DNA of 64,000 nt. Source: Paramecium octaurelia. Its lineage: Eukaryota > Ciliophora > Oligohymenophorea > Peniculida > Parameciidae. A program made the position numbers and the translations under genes. The stretch lies in assembly GCA_905182995.1 (NCBI GenBank), contig CAJJDP010000164.1:124001-188000 (forward strand), in the 5' to 3' direction. The notes beneath the pieces were generated by a model. It saw only the letters and a list, made by a program, of their open reading frames with translations. It did not search any database and was not told the DNA's origin. Below are positions 51,518 to 63,010 of this stretch, one piece after another. How positions within the stretch are numbered: position 1 is the first letter of the stretch; every line of letters starts with the position of its first letter.

Positions 51518-53895
51518 TCAATTGACCTATGTTTTGTAAGTGTTCTTATTTGCCTTCTTCCTCCATTGATTGTAAATCTTAATGACCGAATCATAATTAT
51601 AAGTTGGGTAATACATCCTGAAGAATTTCATCTTCTCAAAGTCATTTATGATACAGAAATCGTCATGCCATACTTTTTAAGAAGTATAATTTTGGAGCAT
51701 TCTGACTATCGAAGCACCTTTAATCTTGGTTCTCACACTTTTGAGCTCAGGCTTATTGTTTTATTTTGGAGTTGCTTATTTATCAAAGAATACAGTAATA
51801 GAGTCTTTGTTTTCATCCAAATAATGTCTTGATTACTCTAAGTCATCATAAGACTCTTGCTTATTATGTATATCTTACATCGCTCTCTTCAGCCTCTGAC
51901 TTCTCATCTTCCTCATCACTCTCCATCTCCCTCTCTTGCATTCTCATCGTCTTTATAGTCCTCTGATAACACAAATTTGCATTTCTCCTCCTAAACTCCA
52001 ATTCATGAAATGCCCTCGACTTTTACCTTCTTCTCCTTCTAAATTTAGCCTACCTCTCCTGCTCAACTGAATATTGGTGCTTTGCTAGAATCAATTCTCT
52101 ATTTAAATTAAAATAGATATCCTCGCATATCTCATGTCCTTATTTTCTACAAAGTAAGCACTTCAAAAATAAGTTATCATAATTCTACATCATGATCCTA
52201 TCTCTAATCTAATAGAATTAATCTAAATCAGTGTCCTTTAATTTCTTAAAGAAATCTCCCTGAGAGATGTAATACACAGTTGAAAACCCTTCACTTACGA
52301 ATCCCAGTTTCCTATTCTACTACTCATTAAACAGAGATTTCAACCCTACACCATCTCCTGGTTTCAAATTCCCAACTATCGTCCTGTTTTCCCCAAATAT
52401 TATATTGATATTCCCCTTCAATAAAATGTACAATCCCTGATCATTCGGCAGTCTCTCTTAAGGAGTTAGATTAATTTCCTGAACACTTTCAATTAGTTCT
52501 TTCAGCAATTTCAACGAGAAATTGTTAACCAATACTGGCTACTTTAACAATAGTAACCCTTTATCCTATTCATTTAACTCTTGCTTTAACTGGGGACTCA
52601 ATTTTCCAAAGATCTTCTTCTCCTAAGTAGAGGGTTGATGTTTATATACTAATCGAAGATAACTAATTTAAATGATAATTTTACTTTTCAACTCTCTTCT
52701 GTAAATCTGAATCAATGTTTCTTTTCTTCATATAATGACTCAGGATTTCCAAATCATGTTTCACCTTACTTTTATCTGCATCCAAGTCCTTCAAAATTGA
52801 AGTTATCGTATTGAACACATAGGCAAATATACATGAGGAAAAGAGAGTCAAACAAATACTCACCAAGACTTCATATGCATTTATCGGTGTGATATCACCA
52901 TAACCCACTGTAGTCATAGTTGTAATGGCAAAATACAATCCAGTCAAATAGATTTAAATCCAGTGTGAATCTTCCAATCCTCTTTGGACTATCCAATTCT
53001 TATCCATTGAATGTTGTCCTATTCCAATCCAAACACAAGCAAAACAATGAGCTAACAATACGACTGTGATCAACAGTTTCAATAATTTAAGATGATTTTT
53101 AAATTTACCTTTTGGATCTATTTCATACTTGAAAACCTCCATAAATGTTGATAATTCCTTTAATTTTAGAATGAATAAGTATTTCAGAGGAGTAAATGTT
53201 GACAGCAAGAAAACAACCAATCCCAACAATCCTCCAAAATCAATCAAGAATTCCTTTCGAAAATATTAAATAATTATTTTTCTTGTTTATGTTATCAAAA
53301 TCCCCTTGTTATATATCTACACATTCAATCTCATTATTATGTCAATTGTCAATATCACTATCTCAACAAAAAATATGGGCATCTAAATATCAATAAATTC
53401 ATCCAATTAGTATATAAATGAATCAGATAATGGAAATATGAAACATAAATGTAATACCAAAAGAAATTTTAAGAAACTCCAAAATATTAACATCGGATGA
53501 CTTGCTTTTATGCTTGTAAAACTGCGATGCTTAACCATAGTCATCAAACTAGATACTAAGACTTACAAACTCACATTCTGCTGTTTGTATTGATAATACT
53601 ATTTTTCAAATTAAGATGAGTCTTTCTCTCTCTTCGCTTGCTAAATGTAACTGCTCGAAACATCATTAAATGCTTGCAATTACTACTTACTCAACAGAGA
53701 CAGATTCTTGATTTTCGTATACTTTCGTAATTTTTATATTGCTTAAATTAGAAGTTCCTTCAGCCTTGCCTAAATATTATTCTGTCTTAATTTTATTTAG
53801 CCTAGAGCATCTTGAAATAATAGACGTTGTTCTCCATTAGGAGAATGCACCTAAACATGACTAGCCTGAAGATCATTGAGGTATAGTTAATTCAT
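51518..53895 (-). CDS. second six-helix K+ channel of the CNG/KCNH type
   Basis: 776 residues with two introns: 52663-52684 and 51854-51878. The latter removes an otherwise early stop and adds the ~115-residue tail with RMYYPTYNYDSVIKIYNQW. Cytosolic N-terminus of ~150 residues, S1 IFWSFLKFLLVLHLCFIFPL, S5 LLITVVLLAHCFACVWIGIG, pore LYFAITTMTTVGYGDITPIN. A C-linker and CNBD-like barrel follow (LLLLKQPVLVNNFSLKLLKE, GLYILLKGNINIIFG), without the RTA phosphate-binding motif (VGLKSLFNEQQNRKL). The charged S4 is poor. Only ~30% of the gene is conserved motif; the rest is freely evolving. 4 kb from the other K+-channel gene, same strand. Confidence 0.92.
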
Positions 53896-54275
53896 CAATT
53901 ATTAAATTCAATTTATAATATATTAGAATGATTCAAATTACTTGAGAGAGATAATACGAAATTCAATAAAATATATACTGCATTTTAATTTAATTCAAAT
54001 ACCAAGTCAAAAGCCATAATTGTAATTTTTGACTCCTTCAAACAGCAAGATTGAAATTCCGATTATCATAATTCTTAGATCACACAATAAGAATTGATTA
54101 TTGAAAAATGGATTAATTAATTTTGCATTCTTTCAACACAAATCAATTTAATATTAATATAATAAATTATAATAAAGAATAATTATCTAATAATTTGAAG
54201 GATACTTTTTATAATGAAAACATTTCAAAAAAATTAAATAAAATAAATACAATTGATAATTTGAAGTTATAACAA
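53896..54275. other. intergenic spacer
   Basis: 380 bp of very A/T-rich DNA between the K+-channel start and the coiled-coil gene stop. No supportable feature. Confidence 0.6.
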
Positions 54276-55871
54276 TCATGATATCATTGACAAATTCAGT
54301 TTATTTCTTTTCGCTTATTGGACAGAAAATGTATTTGATAATAAGGGTCTGAGTAGTAATTTGACTCCATTGCTTTTTGGAGAAGTGTTTATTTTTTTTT
54401 TACTTGAACTTTATCTAGTAGTTAATGGTTGATCCTCTACTCCTGTTAGCTATTACGAATTCCTTTTTTAGAAGCTACTCCTAAGAGATTTGGTATCAAA
54501 TATCAACTTTTAAATGGCATTCTTTTTAAAATTCATGGATTCATTGTCTGTATCAATTCCAAATAATTCTATAAATTCTGCAAATATCCTCATCTAAGAT
54601 TTGAATGTCTTACTCATAACATTGAATTGATCCTCGAGAGACTGAAAATCTTTTAAATTCGATTTAAGTTTTAATGAATCAGATACATCAACCTTATTTG
54701 CCTTAGATCTCAAGAAATCTTAAATGCGATCTATTTATTAGCCAACATTTTCAAGTTTATATAATTCCATCTATTTATTTACATTAGTCTTAATAGTATC
54801 TTCAATACTACATATTATTTATTCTGATAACTAATTTGCCATCTGTTATCTCTATTCATCATAGTATTAATAACATCTAGTGATTAATTTGAATGCGTCT
54901 TAAATTTAAAGTTACATTTTATAATTTTGCAATTTATAATCTTCTTATTCTTTTTTTAAAATCATCAAATCCATTTTGGTCGCTTTTTGTAATAATTCAT
55001 AATCTGTTGCCTTGATTATTTTACGGAACCCTTGGACTTCATTGAAATCTTTATCTACGATATCTGAGAGTTCTTTAATTTTGGGTAGTAATTGTTCCTA
55101 AAAGGCTGAGAGTTGTGTTTGAGTAGCAAATATTTTGGAGGAATCTACGAATTCTTAAAATTCATGTAATTTCACAGTTGTAGTTAGGTCTGAGAGAATG
55201 AACTAGAGGGAAATTTATCAATTACATAATACATCTTATTTTTTGATTACTTCATTGATGTTAGAATTGGTATATCGCTTAAGTTCTATAAGTTGCTCAC
55301 TCAAATGATGGAATCGACATTCTAGGAGATCTAATTATTGCATGGTCATATCTTTGGGAGCAAACTTGGCTTAGAGATGACTCATGTGATCACTTATCTA
55401 TTCTTCAAATAGCATATGAAAATCTTAGGTTTTCAGATACGAATTGAGTGATTCTTGAATAGATATTAAATAATTGTTGATTTGTGTTTATATCTTGGTG
55501 AATTCTCCTTCACATTAGTTTTAAAGCTTCCGAATTTACATTTAGAGATCACACAAATCTTCTTGGCTGGGTTTTTCTTTGATTTGCTAAGTAAGCTGTT
55601 AGAGAGTATGATCTTGACTATTGAATTTATACATGATGGCATCGGTCTGTTGTCGAGATTAATCTCTTAAGAGATCGATTTTTAAGCTAATTGAATTATT
55701 AAGTTCTGCAGATATCTGGCTGATCAATTTATTCTTTGGTTTAAATGATAATTTCTTGGGTACGAAGTTCTGTTTGCATCTCAATTAAAAGAGTCTGTCG
55801 GTGTCGAATTCAAAGATATCACCAAAACCCAGTATGTAATCTATTAGCAATGATAAGGTTTCTTCATCCAT
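54276..55871 (-). CDS. long coiled-coil protein, 521 aa
   Basis: One 30-nt intron (55203-55232). The start MDEETLSLLIDYILGFGDIF is followed by a small globular domain (DTDRLFQLRCKQNFVPKK), then ~400 residues of coiled coil rich in Gln, Lys, Asn and Leu, and a basic, Ser-rich tail ending LSMIS. No membrane segment. Probably structural or cytoskeletal; not recognised. Ends 380 bp before the start of the second K+ channel. Confidence 0.8.
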
Positions 55872-56014
55872 TAGAGAGATATAAAGAAATTATTAATTAC
55901 TCGTTTAATTGCATAATTATTGATATTTAGAAATTAAATAGAGAGAAATTGGAAATAGGGAAGTACTCAGTATTATTCCTGAATAAATATTTGATTAATA
56001 TAAATTGCTGACTT

Positions 56015-56368
56015 TCATAATATATTGACTAGATTATGGAAAATAACCCAAATCATTAAGAATAATAACAAATCGGTTCCAATTCCTGAATAGTATGCAT
56101 CATAACTTGATTTGAAGTACTCTTTGACTCTGAAATTCATTTTAATTGCTAAGCAAGCACTCACAATCAAGAATATCACAACATAAATTCCCATGCCAAT
56201 CCATCCGTCTAAAATTATTCATCAATTTCTACCCATTCCCAATATACCTGCTATCATACCAGCATTCAATGATCCATACACTCTGAGGTTTTTAAGTTGA
56301 TTTGTGTTTTATTTTAATCGTTCCTAATTAACTTCCAGATCGTCCAATTCTACTTTTGGTTCCTCCAT
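56015..56368 (-). CDS. ER membrane protein complex subunit 6 (EMC6/TMEM93)
   Basis: 109 residues, the same length as EMC6 in other eukaryotes. One 24-nt intron (56209-56232). Hydrophilic N-terminus MEEPKVELDDLEVN, then LRVYGSLNAGMIAGILGMDG (AGILGL in family), GIYVVIFLIVSACLA, VKEYFKSSYDAYYSGIGTDL, and LLFLMIWVIFHNLVNIL. Three membrane helices in the expected places. EMC6 is part of the EMC insertase for tail-anchored and multipass proteins. Confidence 0.88.
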
Positions 56369-56673
56369 TAATTAATTTATATATTAAAATATATTAATTC
56401 CAGTCCTCTAGCGGTGTACATCATAAATAAATAGAACCATAGTCTATTGACTGCATAGTTGTCTACAATCAATAATTCAAGTGTATATAGTAAATCTGTG
56501 TTTATTACAATCAAGTTTAATGTATATTAATGTGACCATTCCAATAGTGGAGATCAGACATAGCAAAAGATATGATGAAGAGTAAATCAATCAAGGATGA
56601 TAGTCAAAAGAAAATATATTAATTTAGAACAATTGATTTAATGAATACTATAATGTTTTACATTATTAATATT
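56369..56673. other. intergenic spacer
   Basis: 305 bp between EMC6 start and the RING gene stop. I see no gene, RNA or repeat. The short run tagcggtgtacatc is the only G+C-richer patch. Confidence 0.5.
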
Positions 56674-57297
56674 TCAAAATCTCACGCAATTCGTAAATAA
56701 GTACTTGACTATTTTGGAAAAAACTAAATTTTGAATATCCAAATCTTTGGTGTCTTGATTATCAGCTCTGAGTAATGATACCATTTTAGCTATCTCCTCA
56801 CTTAACTTCTCAAGCTTAACACGCTTAGAAAACTGTTTTTATAATTTCTCAAATCTTAAGTTAGATTTCACACTCATATACATCAGAATTACTAGAACTA
56901 TACTCAATACAATTACATCGATACCTATTAGATAGAGAGGTAACATCTTTTAGATTATTCTCCATGCCTATTTAGAATATTCAATTATAATTATCATCAT
57001 TGTGTGATACCATTTTCTTCTATTTCTCTAATTCATTCTCTTTTGATAATTTAACACTCTCAACTAATAATTCTATTCACTATTGAATTCCTATTTGATA
57101 AGATTCTCCAACAAAATATTCACCTTAAACTAGTTCAAGTATATCTATATTGGTGCTCTGCATACTGGACATGAGTTGTAATTTTGATAGAAGTATTTAC
57201 TTCGAACACATGGTTTACAAAACGTATGACCACATGTCAAGGTAATTGGTTGTAACAATGTTTATAAACATATTGGACAATCGAAAAGTTGTTGCAT
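56674..57297 (-). CDS. RING-finger E3 ligase with one membrane helix
   Basis: 207 residues, intronless. C3HC4 RING at residues ~7-50: FDCPICLQ, CGHTFCKPC, and SCPVCRAPI, all eight ligands present. Then helix-rich linker and one hydrophobic segment (LYLIGIDVIVLSIVLVILMY), followed by a basic coiled-coil tail. The layout (RING first, a single helix later) suggests a membrane-anchored E3. Start at 57297 is the Met just before the RING, common for this class; the upstream frame is not continuous with it. Confidence 0.88.
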
Positions 57298-58478
57298 AAT
57301 TAATTAATAATGGACACATATTTACACACTATTTTGAATATATAAATACTCTTGATTCACTATCATCAAAACCATGATCTATTTCAACCATTAGACTGAT
57401 GATTGCAAATTCAAACTCGCTATTTACTTCTACTGCAATTCTCCAATCATTCAATGTTAAATCAATCATCATATTTTGTGGATATACTAAATCCTATAGG
57501 AATTAATTATCTAAACTTTTCACAACTAATAAAATGCATCTGGATTTTAAATTGCCACTCAGATTAATCATTAGCAAGTTATATTCTAATGAACAAATGA
57601 AATGATATAAAAATGGACTTTTTATCTATCTAATTCTTATGAAATGATTATAATAGAGAATTTCTTACTTTTTCCTATGTTTAACATACTATTTCTGATT
57701 ATTGAATAGATATTAAAAGAATTAATAATATTATTTGTTCAATATCTATTTTAAAAGAAATTAAAATTGCGGTAATTATTCAATAAATATAAAGAGCAAC
57801 GAAATAGAAGGGATATTTAATGGATTTCCGAAATATAATACAATACTGTTTCTTGAGATATTTAAACTTAAAGTTTGTGAGTTTTTTTAATAGTAAGATT
57901 AACTATTAGTGAAAAATTTGAGTTATTTAGGCTAATAAAAAGTAATAATGTCTATTCTGATTCTTCTGAGAAATAACTAAATGTTGATGGCTAACATTAT
58001 TTTTAATTTACAACTTTAAAGTGAATAATTTTATAAATTAGAATTAAGTATTTATCTATTTAGATTATAATTAATAGATTGTTGAAGAACAAAAATAGTG
58101 TTGTAACATCTCTTCATTTTCTTTCTCAAAATAGAAGGTCTAACTAAGAAAATACACTTATGTAAAATTATTTGCGTAATAGCTTTTTAACATAATGGAT
58201 TGACAATAAGGGAGAGATATTACAAATAATAAATTAAAGAATCCAATATGAGATAAGTTAGATAAATTAAGAGGGCCAAGAGTGCTTTTTGTAAATTTTG
58301 AATTAAATTCTAAAATTTTTATAGATATGATGATAAAATATTGAAAAAATTGTGTTTTACTCACTTTAATAGGACATGATTTGTTTAGATTATTGCTTAA
58401 AATTGAAATAGTGAAGTTGTTTTCTATTTATCGTGAAGGAATGAGTGATATTTTAATTATTTTATATATATTTATAAT
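57298..58478. other. spacer with an ambiguous coding trace
   Basis: 1.18 kb without a gene I can support. Around 57360-57600 composition is coding-like on both strands. The minus strand reads on in one TGA-free frame for about 200 codons (for example NDWRIAVEVNSEFEFAIISL) but without a start and running into the RING gene. The plus strand has a 75-codon ATG-to-TGA frame (57373-57600). One may be a small or decayed gene. The rest (57650-58478) is A/T-rich spacer. Confidence 0.4.
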
Positions 58479-59957
58479 ATGTAATCAATTGGACACCAGA
58501 TCTTATCAACATGGTAAAGAATTAATTCTATCATTCCTTAGGTACTCAACAAATTACAATTATAGAGCACTATTTTAATATGACGTGAAAGAGGAGGGTT
58601 ATATTATGGGATAATTGATAGTAAGGAATGAGGATATTTTGGATGTTGTTGTCCATACGATTCGCTTTACATACAGATAAGGATTTCAAGCATATCAATG
58701 CTAAGACAGTTCATTGACAACAGATTCTGGATGGGGATGTGTGATTCGAGTGGGATAAATGATGATGGCAGAACTATTGAAAAGACATTTAAAGTGTTTC
58801 TATAAAGTGGATCTATTTTCGTTTCCACCTCTGTTGCAGGATGTTTTGTAGATGTTCAAGGACGATGATGAAATGGAAAGTTAAAAAGGGTTTTCGAAGC
58901 CATCAAAGTATGGGTTTTCGATTTAGAAGATAATGAGAGTAGCATATAAGGAATGGGGAAAGAAACCTGGAGAATGGTATAGTCCAAATCAGATAGTTTA
59001 GGCAATCTACAAAATTCTATAAGAGAATAATATTCCATGTAATTTTAAAATTTAAGGGTAAAAGATTGTTATGGTTTGGGTTTTGTGCCATTCTACGAGA
59101 GCCAAATTGATCTGAGAGCTATATTTTAGGAGATGTGCATGGTGGAGAATTGTGTATGTTAGAAGAGAGTCTTTTCTATTGAGTAATTTTTGAGATCCTT
59201 GGAAAAACTGGAGATTGGCAAAGAGGAAGTGGTCTAGGTTATGCATGGGAATGATTCCATTAGTGATGTGTGTTGTGAAGATCAATCAGAATAGAATAAG
59301 AAAGAGATTGGAAATCTGCTTAAGAAATATATATGCGAGAAATGTTTTGTCCCTGTCAGAGCAGTGGCAGTATGTTTATTAAGCAGAATCGGATGTGATG
59401 AACCTAATCCAGATTACTTATAAGCCATAAGACAATTTATGAAGAAGAAATATTTTGCTGGGATGTTGGGAGGTAGACCTAAAGAAGCAAATTTTATTGT
59501 TGGTTTTGTCGATAATAAATTTGTTGTTCTGGATCCTCATATAGTATAGGAAGCAAAGATGAATCCAGAAGAATATATTAAATCATGTTTTCCAGGCGAA
59601 GCTCTCTTTATGAGTGACAAAGAAATTGATTGTTCTCTTGGATTAGTGTTCTATTTGAAAAATTTGGATGATCTGATTGAATTGATCTATGATATCTTGG
59701 CTCATTAGCAGATTAACTTCTTTTCGTTTGCTCACCTTCCACATTGGAAATACACTGAGACTAAAAAGGAGGATCAACTTAAAAAAATTAAAGAAATGCA
59801 TGAATTCCTAAACGAATTTTTGGTTCCATAATAATAATAATAATAAATATTGAATTTAGAGATTTCCACTTATCAAGAAGCACATTCTAATGAGATTTCA
59901 TCCTTTGATCAATAACTTATGTTGAAAGAAATAGACTCCAGTTATGAAGAAATCTGA
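58479..59957 (+). CDS. ATG4 autophagy cysteine protease (peptidase family C54)
   Basis: 474 residues. Introns: 58514-58541 and 59039-59064. Motifs: DSGWGCVIRVGQMMMAELL with the catalytic Cys, GMLGGRPKEANFIVGF, and VLDPHIVQ with the catalytic Asp/His pair. The protein cleaves the C-terminus of ATG8/LC3 for lipidation and removes lipid later. A 90-residue charged insert lies before the catalytic Asp region, and there is a Gln-rich, TAA-encoded stretch near the C-terminus (59829-59846). The start at 58479 rests on one short exon and is less certain than the rest. Confidence 0.9.
59829..59846 (+). repeat. in-frame (TAA)6 microsatellite coding polyglutamine
   Basis: Six consecutive TAA codons in the ATG4 frame, translated as Gln. 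Same class of expandable coding repeat as in MetAP2 (4105-4128). Confidence 0.85.
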
Positions 59958-60719
59958 ACATTTAATTATTTTTACTATTCAAAATTTTAATATATTTAAT
60001 CTTAGAATCTTTATTTATTCATAAGTTTAAATTGTATTACAACTCTCATTATATTCATTTAAATTATTATCAAAAATGGTTTAAATTCTAATTCTCAATT
60101 TTTTCTGTTCAAATTGCTGAGAGAAAGAACATTCAACTTTAAGCATTGCTGTATTTAATCATATCGTGATGATAGATATAAAATGAACCCATAGAATTAA
60201 TATTCATGGATATTTATAATCTTCAATCTATTAATCTAATAAATTAATTTCAATCATCATATTTATTTAATTTAATACAATCTAGTTGACTTCTTGAAAT
60301 ATATGAAAGAATTTCTTATGATAAGCATCATCATAAATAATAGAATTTAATTATACTTAAATCTACTCTTAATAGAATAAAGATTACCTATAACAATCGA
60401 AATAGCATTATTAGTTGGTTAATAAATATTATGTTTTTCCTTTTAACTTAAACTTCATTGAATTTTTGAATAAAATAACCTGAACTCACAAACATTTTCT
60501 TTTGAATCACATAATCCAAAGTTGATTAGAATGCAAATAGTCTGTTCATTTCAATAATTGAAATAATACCATAATTAACCGATAAATCTTCAAAAAATAG
60601 GGTTATCTCATCACTTCATTTAAAATAATATTTATATAACATTAATACATATATAAGTATACTATAGTTGCTTCATCATAGTGTCTTCATAAATACGTTT
60701 TTAAATTATAAATAAATAA
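59958..60719. other. A/T-rich spacer with possible decayed gene
   Basis: 762 bp between ATG4 and the DHHC gene. Most is plain A/T-rich spacer. On the minus strand around 60390-60615 a frame is protein-like (see separate entry). Confidence 0.5.
60390..60615 (-). pseudogene. possible coding remnant, family unknown
   Basis: A ~75-codon stretch without TGA reads DEITLFFEDLSVNYGIIS then IIEMNRLFAFQSTLDYVIQK and on. Composition looks like real Paramecium protein, but there is no start codon in a sensible place and the frame ends without a match to any domain I know. Probably a fragment of a lost gene. Confidence 0.3.
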
Positions 60720-61773
60720 ATGAAATATTATAAGCAAGGACAATTACTTTGTTACATTGGAACATGGATGCCTTTTATTATATTAGTCACGATATTTCTA
60801 TTCTTCTATGGAGTTTATATGTAGGTATATGACTCCTATTATTGTTCAAGACCTACTTGTTGCCAAGAATAAGATCGGAATACATTGAAAAACCAGTCAT
60901 AGAAATAAACACTTACTTGATTCAATTAGTACACATCAATGACTATGTCTTCAGCAATTCAACTGTGGTAATTACAGTATTATTGCATACAATACTTGTT
61001 CTCTTTTTAATTACATTAATAAGGGTAGTAACAATATTGCCTGGGAAAGTGCCTAAGGAATGGCTGAACAGAGTGGAGGGAGAGATCAACAAAATGATAG
61101 AGAATGAGGAGAATATGATCAATTTTCACAAGAAGGGGTCACAAACATCAACATCCTTCTCTTCAGAAATAGATGATGAACAACGATTGCAATTGAATTC
61201 TAAAGCAAGGTTGGAATTGATAGATAAGTCTGGCCATCGGTTTTGTAAGAATTGCTAAGCCTTTAAACCAAAACGTTGTCATCATTGCCGTTAATGTAAG
61301 ACGTGCTGGTTAAAAATGGATCATCATTGTCAATGGCTCAACAATTGCATAGGTTATAATAATTATAAATTGTTTATCAATCTACTTGGTTATTCATGTA
61401 TAAGATACATTATTATATCTAGGGTTGCTAATAAGTTTTATAATGATAACTTACAGTCGTTGCTATTATGACACTCTAAACTCATATTCATCTGATAGTA
61501 AACTATTCCTGGTCTCCTTCACTTTTCTGTATTGTTGTTTTTTGTGGATACTTTTAACAGCCTTCACATTATTCCATTTATGGTACTCTAATTCATTATA
61601 ATGAGATAAATAGGGCTATCAAATCTAACATCACAACCCTTGAATATTGCGAGAACAAACCCAGACAACCTGTCCAGAAGAGTGCTTTAGAGAACATAGT
61701 TGAAGTGTTTGGCACCAATCCTTTAATTTGGTTCTTACCCATTTAACCAAATACGAAACCAATATTGGATTGA
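60720..61773 (+). CDS. DHHC-type protein S-palmitoyltransferase
   Basis: 323 residues. Introns: 60825-60850, 61398-61422 and 61583-61613 (31 nt). Two N-terminal membrane helices ([35 protein letters not shown]) precede a Cys-rich domain: [19 protein letters not shown], then [20 protein letters not shown]. Two more helices follow, then a short C-terminus. DHHC itself is intact, but the residue after it is Gln, not the usual Pro (CQW for CPW). It adds palmitate to Cys of membrane-attached proteins. Confidence 0.93.
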
Positions 61774-61822
61774 AAAAAAGAATAAATAAATTTACATAAT
61801 CATATAATTATATTTTTATATA

Positions 61823-62441
61823 ATGGAAAAAATAGATATGTTAGTTAAAGTAGTAATCATAGGAGATACGACGGTGGGAAAGACAAACATTATGACACAG
61901 TATTGTGATACCAATTTTAAGATGAACTCTCTTCCTACAATTGGAGCAGATTCCAGAGTAAAGATGATATAGATGAATGAAAGAGAAACTATAAAGATGA
62001 TGATTTGGGATACATGTGGTCAAGAACGTTTCAAATCCATAACAAAAAATACATTTAAAGGAGCATAGGGTTTTGTTTTGGTGTATGATATCACATCAAA
62101 AAGCACTTTTGAACATGTAGAAGATTGGCTAGAAGTAAAACTTAAGTTAATCCAAGTCAATCAAAGATAACATTGATACAAACACAGTTTCGATTGTTTT
62201 AGTTGGAAATAAGTCTGATCTTGATGATTTGAGATAGATTTCAAGAGATCAAGGACAAGCTTTGGCCAATAAACATAATCTGAACTTTTTTGAGACTTCA
62301 GCCAAAATGGGAATTAACTTAAGTGAAGTTTTCGTTTCACTTGCTAGAAATATAAGGAAAATCATAAACTCAGCAACAAAAGACACCGAGATGCTCACTA
62401 CAGACAAAACTAAAAGTAAAAAGAAGAAAGGGTGCTGTTGA
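61823..62441 (+). CDS. divergent Rab-family small GTPase
   Basis: 198 residues, one 22-nt intron (62135-62156). Nucleotide-binding boxes are GDTTVGKT (P-loop), Thr in switch I (LPTIGAD), WDTCGQERFKS (DxxG region), GNKSDL and ETSAK. C-terminal KKKKGCC is the Rab geranylgeranylation motif. WDTCGQE has Cys where nearly all Rabs have Ala, and the P-loop has TT rather than SG/SA. The catalytic Gln is kept. Placement in a Rab subfamily needs alignment. Confidence 0.92.
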
Positions 62442-62465
62442 TATTCCATATACTAAGTTAAAAAA

Positions 62466-62771
62466 TCAATATTATTGAATTTTGTTTCTGCAAGTGGGAC
62501 ACTCTGCTTTTATTATCAACCAATCCTTTATACATTCATTATGGAAGTAATGATTGCATTTTAGAATTTTGATTAAGTTTTTGTCATTTATCTCTGATAA
62601 ACATATTGCGCAAATTCTATTGTTCTTTATAAATATTTACTCTGGCTGAGGGATTTCATCCACTCCTACCAAAATCGGTATGTCATCAAACCAATTTTTT
62701 GGCTTCCTTGCCTTCACTACCTTTAGATATGATGGAATCGCTTGAGGTATTTAAGTTAAATTCAAGTTCAT
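62466..62771 (-). CDS. small RING-H2 protein
   Basis: 101 residues. RING-H2 from RICAICLSEI to CNHYFHNECI and CPTCRNK, all eight ligands present. The ~45 residues before it include KNWFDDIPILVGVDEIPQPE, a common linker preceding RING-H2 in ligases. Start at 62771 is the first Met in the frame; just upstream another frame (62770-62960) is also coding-like (VPLQNLHELEFNL), so a longer N-terminus by a splice I could not identify is possible. Confidence 0.75.
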
Positions 62772-63010
62772 GTAAATTTTGTAAAGGAACCTTTCTTCAT
62801 AACACATTAATTACATCAGTTGCCAAGGGAATCGTGGTTATTCTGTTTAACTCTTTTGAATCCTTTTCTTTATTTCCTACACTCTCTCATAAGCATTATC
62901 CAATTGAAATTATCTTCTTCTATTCATTTGATTATTTATTTCTCATTATTTTACTATAATCCGAACTAGATTTATACAAGATAAAATCTTATATTTTAAA
63001 GAGTTATAAA

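Noticed and set aside
51846-51848. Stop of the second K+ channel at 51846
   Set aside because: Splicing 51854-51878 gives a further ~115 residues (WHDDFCIINDFEKMKFFR) that look like a typical K+-channel tail, ending at 51518.
53423-53895. Independent small gene overlapping the K+-channel N-terminus
   Set aside because: A possible 26-nt intron would make a separate short protein, but reading straight through gives one open frame from 53895 into S1 (IFWSFLKFLLVLHLCFIFPL). The simpler model is one gene.
58158-58578. Short frames on both strands before ATG4
   Set aside because: Very A/T-rich, no coding bias or domain; only the end of the plus-strand region is used as the first ATG4 exon.
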